Source: Blattamonas nauphoetae
Taxonomy: Eukaryota > Preaxostyla > Oxymonadida
Reading direction: 5' to 3'
DNA length: 64,000 bases
Assembly (NCBI GenBank): GCA_033064195.1
Contig: JARBJD010000072.1
Coordinates: forward strand, 62,001 to 126,000
In this document: positions 55,601-64,000 of the stretch, one piece after another
How positions within the stretch are numbered: the stretch's first letter is position 1
Layout: each line of letters opens with the position of its first letter
Made by a program: the position numbers and the translations under genes
Notes under the pieces: generated by a model
Database searches by the model: none
The model's input: only the letters and a program-made list of their open reading frames with translations
Told to the model about the DNA's origin: nothing

Positions 55601-56730
55601 TGACCACAGATCTCTCTCTTCAAAGCTCAATTCTGCTTGTTCTTCAGCAGATCGAAGAGCGAACCCAGAACACTCCAACACCTTTCTCGATCTCCACAGC
55701 CACTGCTCCTTTCAGAGGCATTCATCAATCACCCGTCACCCAACAACCACTCCTGACCATCATCTCATCCATCCTCCTCCAATCCATCCTCGATTCATTC
55801 TTATCCTCTCCACGAAACGACTCTCAGTCATCTTCTGGACTCTCTCGACTTCTTCCTCAAAACGACTCTCAGTCATCTTCTGGACTCTCTCGACTTCTTT
55901 CTCAAAACGACTCTCAGTCATCTTCTGGACTCTCTCGACTTCTTTCTCAAAACGACTCTCAGTCATCTCTTCTTATTCACGGAATCTCATTTCAAACCAA
56001 CAAATCACTCACACCTTCCCAAGTTCTTGAAGAACTGAATGAGGCTCTAGTTTCCGACATCACAAAACAAATGATAGACATTGTCTGTCTCGTTTTGGAG
56101 GAAAGAAAAGCGAGCTCTTCCCAAGCTCAGACACCTGATGATTCACTTGGGTTCAGTCTCGATCGGAAGACTAGACACACCACTCCCCAACAACTCTTCA
56201 TCGCTCTCCACAATTTTATCTTTCGTGACGACCCGATCTGTCTCTCCGCGTCTACATTTCTTCCACTCGCTCCCTTCCTCACTCGAATTCTCAAAATTGT
56301 TGTGCCTTTAACAACAGACAGAACGAAACTTCGTTCAGAACAGCATCCACACTCGCAATTCTTGAACTTCTTTCTCGCGATCCTTCTGTCTCTCATCAAC
56401 GCAGGAACTCCTTCAACTCTCTCCACACCTCCTCTTTCCTCTCTTCTCTCCATCCTCTCCATCGCTCTTGTTCGTCTGGATAGAATCCCGTCTTCGCTGC
56501 GACTTTATCACGGCTTCTGCGACATGTTCCAACCAAACCAGAAAAGATCCAACTCACGGGGCCGACTATATCTCATCAAGCATTCCATCTATATCTCATC
56601 AAGTTTTGATCAAGGGTTTACTCTTTCCCTTAATAGTTTTATTTCTTCTTCTGACATCCTTTTTTCCGGACTCAGCACGCAATTCTTATCATCACCTCTG
56701 TGTATTTCTCTCCATTTTCGATATTTTTGA
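52671..56730 (+). CDS. HEAT-like protein, six exons, 3' end altered by TE4
   Basis: Exons 52671-52845, 52887-52969, 53023-53053, 53083-53525, 53562-53694 and 53759-56730 join in phase (introns 41, 53, 29, 36 and 64 nt, all GT-AG) to 1278 residues. The protein is helical, with an N-terminal helical domain (LERFNELLASFSNPNEDNPQ), exon 6 segments such as LTALTALTDIEINLAFSVCP, and four 15-residue repeats NDSQSSSGLSRLLSQ (55816-55968). The last 58 codons come from TE4 and end in its TGA. Without TE4 the frame would continue from 58424 (QVKHVVLALSEEGMEDRSNV) to TGA at 58555-58557, giving 1265 residues. No named family is recognised. It starts about 80 bp from the divergent ARM copy 3. Confidence 0.8.
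55816..55968 (+). repeat. Coding tandem repeat, 45-bp unit, 3.4 copies
   Basis: The unit encodes NDSQSSSGLSRLLSQ (first copy ends LLPQ). Copies at 55816, 55861, 55906 and the partial one at 55951 are nearly identical in DNA, showing recent expansion inside exon 6 of the HEAT-like gene. Confidence 0.95.
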
Positions 56731-58414
56731 TGCGAAGAACTCGAATATGTCGTTTCTAGTAGAACACGCTGATCCAACCCAAGACTACTGAATTCCCCTG
56801 CTCCAGACTTGGATTTCACATGGTCTCGCGATGATGATGAGGAGGAATAACGGACGAGGAACCTTTTTTCACCCCTTTCTGGTCCCCGCAGGACAATCAG
56901 GCCTTCACACCCCTTCTCCACCCTCTTTCCCCGCCACAGTCACCCATTCGTGAGCCAAGTTTCCCTGACTAATCACCAAATCGAGATGCTTCTGGAGGAG
57001 ATGAACACACTCTACGAGCAGATCAGGGCCTTGTTCAGATAAAGAGAGATCACATCAGTAGCTCTCTCGAGAGTCGAACAGGATCGTTCCGAGAGAGCTT
57101 TCCGAAAGAGAATCTCGACGTCATTCCGCCCGAACGTCCCACCACACCACCGATCTGCATCACCGACGAGGATGCCCAATAATGCATCGACAGTGGGCTC
57201 CTGGAAATGTGCTCGCACTTTTCTGACAGAGGTTCGTACAGTGACATAACAAGCGAAATGATTCAGATACTTGCGAGAAGAACTGTCGAGATTCGGCTGG
57301 AGTGACTGGGAGAGGAAAGGGAGGGATGATGGAGCCAGAATGCCAAACCAACCTCTTTCTTGTTCTGATCCACCAGCGTGAGGTTCTTCACCAGCAGGAC
57401 AGCCTCCTTTGTGACAGACGGAGGGGCGTGTGGGGAGAGAGCCGCGAGGAGCACACCATTCGAACAGCAGTTTCGGGGTGTGGTGAGAGCTGTGTGGAGG
57501 ACGGGGATGTGTTGTGGGGTGTGCGGAGTAATTTGGAAACGGGCCAGACCGGACACGAGCAAGGGAAGCCCGTTGTGCTCCCTCACGTAGCTCTTGTTCT
57601 CCGCTGCGAACAGGACAGACAGTTGAGACAGAAGAAGGAGGGCACACCGTTCACAGTCAGGCTCAACAGAGCGCCGAGAGTGGTCTCGATGGTCTGGAGA
57701 TCGACTTCGCTGCGGATGGATGCATCGAGGAGGGTGTCGATGGCACCGACACTGCGCGAGATGTCTTTGATTTCTTCTGAGAGAGAGAAAGATGGGAGGA
57801 GGGAGACCATTGCGGGCACAGTTCCAGAGAGTGGTGAGGGCGTTCTGCGGGATGAGGGGAGGGAGCGAGAGGATGGGTGAGCGAGAGAGCAGGCGGACGA
57901 GAGTTGGTAGGCGTCGCTCTTTACAATCATGATCTTGTTCCCATCTGAAGAGGATGAGCGAGAGGGGGGCAGACTGGCAGTGCTGAAGAGGGTGAGGGCA
58001 GAGAGGGAGTGGAGGAGAGGATGAAGGATGGAAGACACAATTTTGGACGGTACTTCAACGAAAAGCGTGCACCACGCGACGAGCGAGACGAGCCGAGGGA
58101 TGATCGAGCTATCTGACGACATGTCTCGAGTGGCGGCTGGAGGGAAAGAGAAGGGGTTAAACTGAGAGTACGAACAAAAGCGAGGTCGAGTGGCATGAAG
58201 AGGAGGAACGGCACAAGAGCACAGAAGCAGGATCTTCGCATCAATAATATCGAAAATGGAGAGAATTACAGTGAGATGAAGATCAGAATGATGTGTTGAG
58301 TCTGAAAAAGAGTGAATTCAGAATAGGAAAAAAGATTATTAAGGGAAAGAGTAAACCTTTGATCAAAACTTGATGAGATATAGATGGAATGCTTGATGAG
58401 ATATAGTCGTCCCC
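56558..58414. mobile_element. TE4, Mutator-like element in the HEAT-like gene
   Basis: The left end is GGGGCCGACTATATCTCATC (56558) and the right end GATGAGATATAGTCGTCCCC (to 58414). The inverted ends extend about 75 bp and include the word CTATATCTCATCAAG twice. The exact 9-bp duplication CCAACTCAC lies at 56549-56557 and 58415-58423. The interior holds armadillo-like sequence on the minus strand. Removing the element restores the host frame. Length is 1857 bp. Confidence 0.92.
57012..58122 (-). pseudogene. Armadillo-repeat gene fragment captured in TE4
   Basis: The minus-strand frame 57583-58122 is helical (LVSLVAWCTLFVEVPSKIVS, GAIDTLLDASIRSEVDLQTI). Frames 57263-57586 and 57012-57647 continue it with REHNGLPLLVSGLARFQ, IPVLHTALTTPRNCC, NGVLLAAL and TVDALLGILVGDADR, which match the helix pattern of armadillo repeats. 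Frame changes between the pieces could be short introns or decay. Both ends of the gene are missing, so it is read as a captured fragment. It is not the same gene as the host that TE4 interrupts. Confidence 0.65.
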
Positions 58415-58423
58415 CCAACTCAC

Positions 58424-58557
58424 AAGTGAAACATGTTGTGCTTGCTCTGTCTGAGGAAGGGATGGAAGACAGAAGCAATGTCGCTCTCGACTCGTTCTCG
58501 ATGACGTTTCTGAACAAGTGGAGAGGAGCAAACGCACCACGTCATGTTCCGTTTTGA
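58424..58557 (+). other. Original 3' end of the HEAT-like gene, cut off by TE4
   Basis: In frame with 56557 across one copy of the CCAACTCAC duplication, this segment encodes QVKHVVLALSEEGMEDRSNV and on to RGANAPRHVPF followed by TGA. It is now separated from the rest by TE4. Confidence 0.75.
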
Positions 58558-59254
58558 GACACTGTTCTCGTGAACACCATCGAACCAATCGGACTCAATC
58601 CCCACAACACATACCATCCTCATCGGCCTGATTGGTTTTGAAGAAAGACGACTGTCCTCCCCCAGATCTCAATCGTCGTCCTTTTGGTAAGTTAGTTGAC
58701 GGTTGACAACGTCAAGTGAGACGAGACAATCGTCGAGATTTTGGTGGATTTGGTGATGAGGACTTCATTCGGAATGAGCCATTCCACCGACCACATCTGT
58801 TTCAACCTGAACATGATCCGTCCATGTTGAGATCGATCTGGCGGAGATTTGGTTTATCGAGACGACCAGATTCAAGATGGTAATGACAGAACTTTTGCGA
58901 AAGGAACGAGAATGGTGAGGAAGGAGGTCGATAGAGGTTGGGAAAGAAGCTCGTGATAAGCTATCCACTTTTTTTGTGAAAAACAGATCTGTCAAATCTG
59001 ATTTCAGTGAAACGTTCACGATGGATTGTGGCATTGAATCGAGTCTTGTTCGTTTGTTCGCTCATACTTGTCACGACCTGTTGGTTCACTCTGGAGATTT
59101 CCTTGATGACCTGTTTCAGACAATAAAGTGTGAAAATCTCTCAATATAAGACAAATAAGCTCTCGGACGTGATCAAAACATAATCGACTCAAAACTCGAT
59201 TATTCATCATTTTCTGATCGAAAGGTTCATTCCAATCAGGCACCCAAATCGCTC
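58558..59254. other. Intergenic region, no firm gene
   Basis: Short minus-strand frames at 58765-59034 and 59016-59243 show no family features and may be intronic or untranslated sequence of the ARM-like gene upstream. Confidence 0.45.
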
Positions 59255-60271
59255 AGCGTAACTCACCGTCCCATAAAGTTGGTTTCGATCCATCTTCTTC
59301 AACATTATGTCGACAGTGTCATCCAACCCTTCGTTCTGCCATATTCGAAGGGCTTCCCTTCCGTTCGCAGCCACCTGCCCTCCGATTGTCTTTTAACCTG
59401 AGAGTGTGGTTTCCATGCTCCAGAATACGCCGTCATTGTTGTCTGTTGTTTCTAGGAGAGTGAATGACGTGAAGAAGCACATTGAGAAGGACGCGTATGA
59501 ATCCACAGCGAGAGGCGACGAGTAGGAAGGAATTGTGAACAAGAGAGATCCCAAAAGGTCGATTAACGATCCTGTGTGGAGAATGAATGGCCAGACACGA
59601 TTCCGGCTCAGACACACGAGAAAAGCACTGCATGGTGCCACTCCAAGCTTCAACCACGTCTCAAATGCTGCCCGTCCGGAATTTGTGTCGTGTGGGAAGT
59701 TCCTCTTCATGTCATGCGAGAACGGCAGAAGCGACCAGAGTACAGCGACGATGCTGTCCTCCAACTTCAGATCCTTTGGAAGTGCTTCCAGACGTGGTTG
59801 GAGAGCAGCAAAGAGTCTTGTGACGATGTTGTGAGAGATCAGCCTCAATTTTTGACCAGAGCCGGAACGGCCAATCGTGGCCATCAGAAATGAGAGCGTC
59901 GCTTCAACAATTCGGCGGCTCCGCGATGACAGGAGAGTCTGGATCGATTCGACAAGACCCAAATTTGGATCTTCATGATTCGGAACGAGGTCGTACAACA
60001 AATCATCGGTGCTGAAGAAAAGAGACGATGGGCTCAAAACGGAAAGAAGTTTCTCGGCCATCTCCTCCTGATCATCGTCAAATGGATGCTCCTCCTTGAT
60101 TAGCTCCAGCAAAGAGAGAAAAAGGGTCGAACAAGTGGATTTTATCTGCGTGGATTGTTTGGATGAGTAGTGCTTTTCGACGATGGGTAAGAGTTTTTGA
60201 AATTCGGAAATCGGAAAGAAGAAAGCTGAGCTATGAGGATCAGCTGGTTTTTCTGATAGTCCCCCACTCAT
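59255..60271 (-). CDS. ARM-like lineage family protein, divergent, early TAA
   Basis: The frame from 60271 (an ATG giving MSGGLSEKPADPHSSAFFFP) runs 292 codons to a TAA at 59393-59395. It has the family's helical layout: LVPNHEDPNLGLVESIQTLL, EATLSFLMATIGRSGSGQKL, FILHTGSLIDLLGSLLFTIP. Past the TAA the same frame continues with REALRIWQNEGLDDTVDIML, the typical family C-terminus, up to a possible donor at about 59262. Either the TAA is a recent nonsense change (CAA to TAA fits) or the real product is shorter. The function is unknown. Confidence 0.65.
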
Positions 60272-60677
60272 TCAAGATGAAGATGTGATCGAACCAATAT
60301 AAAAGATATCAAAAAGAGAAGTCTTCCATCTGCTAAAACCAACATGTATCCGTTTCTCTTCCTCTCCTATCTTCACATGTGTCCAGGAATCAATATCTGC
60401 GTGACAGATGATGGAGGGACGACAGCCTGTCACGACAAGTGTGAAAACTCAATAGAGCGTGACTGTTTTGTCAGACGATAAGATTGAGGATCTCTCATTT
60501 CGATCAAAAGAGGCAAGACATTCATCTGGAACATGGAACTCATCCACAACAAGTGAAAAGAGGTGTCATTGTCGAGAGTGTGATTTAACGTTTCTTGTCT
60601 TCTGACGACGACAATCCTTCCTGAATGGCTTCAGAAAACGAGAGGACGGTCTGTGAAGCTTATCTTAGGCTGTACTT
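60272..60677. other. Upstream region of the giant surface gene
   Basis: It lies between the ARM-like gene and the surface gene, which are divergent, so it must hold both promoters. The only frame of note is the small one at 60344-60481. Confidence 0.5.
60344..60481 (+). CDS. Possible 45-residue secreted Cys-containing peptide
   Basis: ATG at 60344 gives MYPFLFLSYLHMCPGINICV followed by four more cysteines in 25 residues and a TAA. The start resembles a short signal peptide. It could be chance, a decayed 5' exon of a surface gene, or a small secreted peptide. No homology is recognised. Confidence 0.2.
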   Translation: MYPFLFLSYLHMCPGINICVTDDGGTTACHDKCENSIERDCFVRR

Positions 60678-63600
60678 ATGGCTACGAGCAGCGTTTTGGC
60701 AGCCTTCGCGAAATCATGGTTCGATCCATCCATGATTCTCTTCCTTCTGTATGTATGTTCCCTCAATTGTACCATTCCCGCTTTACTACCAATTGAACTC
60801 CGAACCATCATCCAGACGACTTTCGAAAGCAACAGACAAGGAGTTGAACATCAAATCAATCTTGACGCGACTGAATACTCGGCAAGTGAAATTATCATAG
60901 GAAAGATCCTCCAACTCACAGGAACACCAAACACGATGCTGATTCCATTGTCAGAATCTGATCAATCACCTCTCCTGACAGTACAGAACAGTTCTCTCCG
61001 AATTGTTTCAATGACACTCTCCTGCTGTGGAAGATGTGTTTGCTTGGAGAATTCCTCAGCGACTCTATTTGGGACGCGACTGGTGATTGGAAGATCAGGA
61101 AGTGCGATCTTTGCGGTTTCAAGTTGCGTTGAGCTGCTCTCGACAACATTCGTTCCCTCACCCAGCCGCCTTTTCCCATCACTCGTCGAAACAATGTCAA
61201 CCGATTGTTTTGTTGGCCTGCACGATTTGGCGTTGGAGGACGGGATTGTTTGCGGAGATGAGCCACTTCTGGGGTCGAAAGAGACATCGTCAGTTTTGTC
61301 GTCGAACAACAAGATCTGGAACATGACCCACACAACACGCTCCCACCCGCACACCATGACCGAAACAACCCACAAGACGCGTCTGATCTCGACTGAATTG
61401 GAAACTGTGGATGATCCTTTCTATGGCTCGATTGTGTCGCACATCAACACTGGGGGAGAGTTCCTGCTTTCGAACAGTTCGTTCAAATCGATTGTGGGAA
61501 ATGATGATACTGTCATTACATGCCCAGCAGGAGGTTGTACGGAATATTTAGGAATCTTCTCAACATCGAGCTTCACTGTCAACAAATGTGCGTTTATTGG
61601 CTGTGCAAGCTCCGGACTTGGTGCAGCCTTCTATTACGCAAATAATCTGGGCACTTTTACGTGCAAAGACAGCAATTTCACCGATGGCGTCAGTGGAGGC
61701 CACGGAGGTGGTTTTGAAATCCAAAGACACGCCGCATCGACCATCTCTCAAAATCGGTTCACAAGTTGCCGCGCTGCTAAGTGTGGAGGAGGATTTGTCG
61801 CAAACGGAGGTTTCACGTCAATGAAAATCACAGATTGTGTTTTTGTTGGCTGCCAGGGGACCTGTGGATCGGCCATCCATCGAAACTTGCCTGGACCATC
61901 AACAACAATCTCGGGATTGATTTTTGACGACTGCAAAGCCAAATGTGGACTGAACTTTGATGAAATCGCCTTGTGTGGTGTACTTTACCTCCACCTCAGC
62001 AAAACAACTCACCTGTCCAGCTGTTCGGTGAAGAACACTCATCTCGGGTTGGATGGTGCTGTGGTTTCGTGCAACTTCAGCTCTGGCTGCTCACTCTCCG
62101 CTTCTGATCTTCTGATCGAAGGAAGCATTCCACAACGCCCAGATTGGATGGAAGAGGAAATCTACACCGCAAGCCTGTCCGATATCCTGTTATCCAATCG
62201 TTTCAACCCATACTCCATGCCTCAGCTGTCAGTGACATCTCATGGTGTCTTTGTTGGAACTGCCCCAACCTCAACGGGAAATGCCCATGGATACACAGTT
62301 CGTCTTGCTTCTTCTGTGTGTGACACGCAAGCCGTTTACGACGAAAAGTGGAGTAGAATTGTCGTCCCATCGACAACCTCTTCGCCGTTTCAGACAGTCT
62401 CTGGTTCGACGAGGCTTGTGTGGGATCTCTTCGCTTTGGATTGCTCTGCTGCGACTGAGATTGCACTGGCTGATGTGAATGGAGGATCGTTTGTGATTCG
62501 GAGTGTTGAGATGTCGTTCTCAACGAACACTTTCAAACAGGATTTGGTGTCAGTTGCTGATGGAGAGCTGACCGTGAAGAACGTGTCACTTGGCCAGCTC
62601 TGCTTGTCTGGGAAGAGCTTCTTCGTGTTGAGTGGTGGCAGCTCAGGCTCGATGACGGATGTGACAGTTGTTGGGATGACACAAAGTGGAGTTGGTGGAA
62701 ATGGAGTGTTTGCTCGCCTCTCCGACTCGTCTGCTCTTTCTGTGTCGTCGTCGGCGTTCACTGGGGTGTCGAGTGTGGGTGATGGAGGTGTGCTGTTCTC
62801 GACGTCGTCTGGCTGCATCTCACTCACCTCGTGCTTGTTCTCATCGTGCAGCTGTGGAGTGTCGAGCCATGGGAAGATTGCTCACATCTCGACCACGTCG
62901 TTCACATCTGATTCATTCAATTTCACTGACTCGTCGATCTCTGTTTCCGGAGACAGTGGGAAGTCCGAATTGTTCTTTTCTGGTGCCGGTCTAGCATCAC
63001 TCGCAACGTCAACGATTCTTGGATCACTGCTGGTTGAATATGAAGATGTAACGGAATCGAATGTGGCTCTCGTTTTTGGTGAGAATGGGTCGACGTGTGG
63101 TCCTCTGCCGTATTTCGTGCATCCTCACATTTGTGGGAACGCAGTTTATGTGTCGACTGGATTCTGGGACCACTCGGATTGTGGGTTGGAGAAGCTCCCC
63201 TGCGCGTCGTTCGCTCATGCGTTATCGAGAGTGACTGTGAAGGATGATGTTGTGACTCTCCTCACATCGTCGACGATGAACGAGAAAGTGGAATCGCCGT
63301 CGTGTGGAGCTTCAGTTTCATCGAATGATCCATCTGGGGGAAAGCTGACACTGACACTTGGGGTCTCTGCTCAGTTCTCAGTGAAGGATGGAGATTTCGA
63401 CATCTCCAACATCATTCTCCTTCTCCCATCGTCTCTGGCCATCCCTGTTTTCGTGGTCGATGGGAAGTCTATGACTCTCTCATCGACAGCGACAATCCAA
63501 AATCCGTCATCTGCCACAATTCACAATGCTACTCTGTTCTCCCTCGCATCTGGTTCGTTTCTCGTTGAATCGACCTCTTTCGACTTCACCAGTCCATTCG

Positions 63601-64000
63601 TCTCGAACGAAGCACTGATTGCACAGAAAGGAGGGCGATTGGAGATGAAAGAAGTGGACATTGCGGGAGCGACTCGCACATCTGGAAATGGGGCAATTGT
63701 GAATTCTGTACTGTCTGTCTCAGACTCTCTCAAGCTGTCATTCTGCTCGTTCGCATCGTGCCAAACCCAATCTGGCGATGGGGGAGTTCTTTGGATTTCG
63801 TGTGCGAATCAGCTTCCACCTGCCTCGCTCGTGATTGACGTGACAGTTACATCGTGCTTTTGTGATGATGATCACAATGGAAAGTGGGTGTATCTGGAAG
63901 GCCATTCATTCGGATCACTGCTCACTCCAACCAACTGGGTATCCACAATCACCTCTCTCACAACACCTGCAAACGACTCGCTGTTGATGGGCGAGGATTT
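60678..64000 (+). CDS. Giant beta-helix surface protein, N-terminal 1107 residues, runs off the window
   Basis: The frame is open from ATG 60678 to the last base. A hydrophobic stretch (SMILFLLYVCSLNCTIPALL, residues 18-37) is the likely signal peptide; an ATG at 60732 would place it at the very N-terminus. The first about 300 residues are Cys-rich with CAFIGCASSGLGAAF-type strands; later parts repeat 'LSSxxFSSCS..SGxGG' motifs typical of a right-handed beta-helix. VYVSTGFWDHSDCGLEKLPC at about 63150 marks the repeat shared with hAT-1 and the gene at 9970. By analogy it should end in a membrane span and kinase-like tail beyond the window. Likely surface adhesion or recognition (inference). 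No stop or frame change in 3.3 kb. Confidence 0.85.
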   Translation, partial: MATSSVLAAFAKSWFDPSMILFLLYVCSLNCTIPALLPIELRTIIQTTFESNRQGVEHQINLDATEYSASEIIIGKILQLTGTPNTMLIPLSESDQSPLLTVQNSSLRIVSMTLSCCGRCVCLENSSATLFGTRLVIGRSGSAIFAVSSCVELLSTTFVPSPSRLFPSLVETMSTDCFVGLHDLALEDGIVCGDEPLLGSKETSSVLSSNNKIWNMTHTTRSHPHTMTETTHKTRLISTELETVDDPFYGSIVSHINTGGEFLLSNSSFKSIVGNDDTVITCPAGGCTEYLGIFSTSSFTVNKCAFIGCASSGLGAAFYYANNLGTFTCKDSNFTDGVSGGHGGGFEIQRHAASTISQNRFTSCRAAKCGGGFVANGGFTSMKITDCVFVGCQGTCGSAIHRNLPGPSTTISGLIFDDCKAKCGLNFDEIALCGVLYLHLSKTTHLSSCSVKNTHLGLDGAVVSCNFSSGCSLSASDLLIEGSIPQRPDWMEEEIYTASLSDILLSNRFNPYSMPQLSVTSHGVFVGTAPTSTGNAHGYTVRLASSVCDTQAVYDEKWSRIVVPSTTSSPFQTVSGSTRLVWDLFALDCSAATEIALADVNGGSFVIRSVEMSFSTNTFKQDLVSVADGELTVKNVSLGQLCLSGKSFFVLSGGSSGSMTDVTVVGMTQSGVGGNGVFARLSDSSALSVSSSAFTGVSSVGDGGVLFSTSSGCISLTSCLFSSCSCGVSSHGKIAHISTTSFTSDSFNFTDSSISVSGDSGKSELFFSGAGLASLATSTILGSLLVEYEDVTESNVALVFGENGSTCGPLPYFVHPHICGNAVYVSTGFWDHSDCGLEKLPCASFAHALSRVTVKDDVVTLLTSSTMNEKVESPSCGASVSSNDPSGGKLTLTLGVSAQFSVKDGDFDISNIILLLPSSLAIPVFVVDGKSMTLSSTATIQNPSSATIHNATLFSLASGSFLVESTSFDFTSPFVSNEALIAQKGGRLEMKEVDIAGATRTSGNGAIVNSVLSVSDSLKLSFCSFASCQTQSGDGGVLWISCANQLPPASLVIDVTVTSCFCDDDHNGKWVYLEGHSFGSLLTPTNWVSTITSLTTPANDSLLMGED

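Noticed and set aside
1-64000. Non-standard genetic code (TAA/TAG as glutamine) as a general rule
   Set aside because: The open frames at 60678-64000, 10768-14838 and 53759-56557 contain no in-frame TAA or TAG although glutamine is common, which would be unlikely if these codons meant Gln.
1-64000. LTR retroelements, Polinton-like or other capsid-bearing elements
   Set aside because: I saw no direct long terminal repeats, reverse transcriptase, integrase, protein-primed polymerase or capsid-like motifs; all elements defined here are DNA transposons with short inverted ends and no visible coding genes of their own.

Overview
The window is nuclear DNA from a protist. The best guess is an oxymonad (Preaxostyla), close to Blattamonas. 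This is inference: it rests on very large secreted beta-helix proteins ending in a membrane span and a degenerate kinase-like tail, a tandem lineage-specific ARM/HEAT-like family, a sperm-tail PG-repeat protein, and many very short GT-AG introns (29 to about 135 nt) that restore frame exactly when removed. No operons, CRISPR arrays, rRNA or retroviral/Polinton parts were recognised.

Layout. 1-9100: host DNA holding two 9-bp-TSD DNA elements, TE1 (137-1781) and TE2 (2021-9077); a hAT-like element (hAT-1, 4980-8744) sits inside TE2 and carries decayed beta-helix surface-protein sequence. 9255-9750: remnant of a membrane protein. 9970-15131: a large surface protein with pseudokinase tail, interrupted by one TGA and a frame change. 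15854-22019: a compact run of host genes (membrane-anchored dynamin-like GTPase, five-exon RS plus PG-repeat protein, multipass membrane protein, secreted Gly-rich protein, ARM-family protein). 22077-27072: a block bounded by complex inverted repeats holding another decayed surface-protein copy. 27404-31000: a coiled-coil plus SPRY-like gene split by TE3 (27568-28923). 32096-33668: a huge palindrome. 34136-38459: hAT-A with hAT-B1 nested in its left end. 39240-42508: a five-exon HEAT-like gene. 42824-52590: three ARM-family genes with duplicated spacers and a G-rich minisatellite; the last gene has hAT-B2 inside its intron. 52671-58557: a six-exon HEAT-like gene whose 3' end is split by TE4 (56558-58414). 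59255-60271: a further ARM-like gene. 60678 to the end: the start of an intact giant surface protein.

The main story is mobile DNA. Eight DNA transposons are defined here by inverted ends plus exact target duplications. Four share TAGGCTTGTC... ends and 8-bp duplications (hAT-like). Four share G-rich ends, a nearby CTATA/GTATA motif, iterated subterminal words and duplications of about 9 bp (Mutator-like). None shows a transposase. Most carry unrelated coding-like passengers resembling host exons (surface protein, ASH-like flagellar fragment, armadillo repeats). Several landed in host genes so cleanly that the empty site can be read across the duplication, and one landed on a 33-nt intron so that its target duplication keeps the splice donor.
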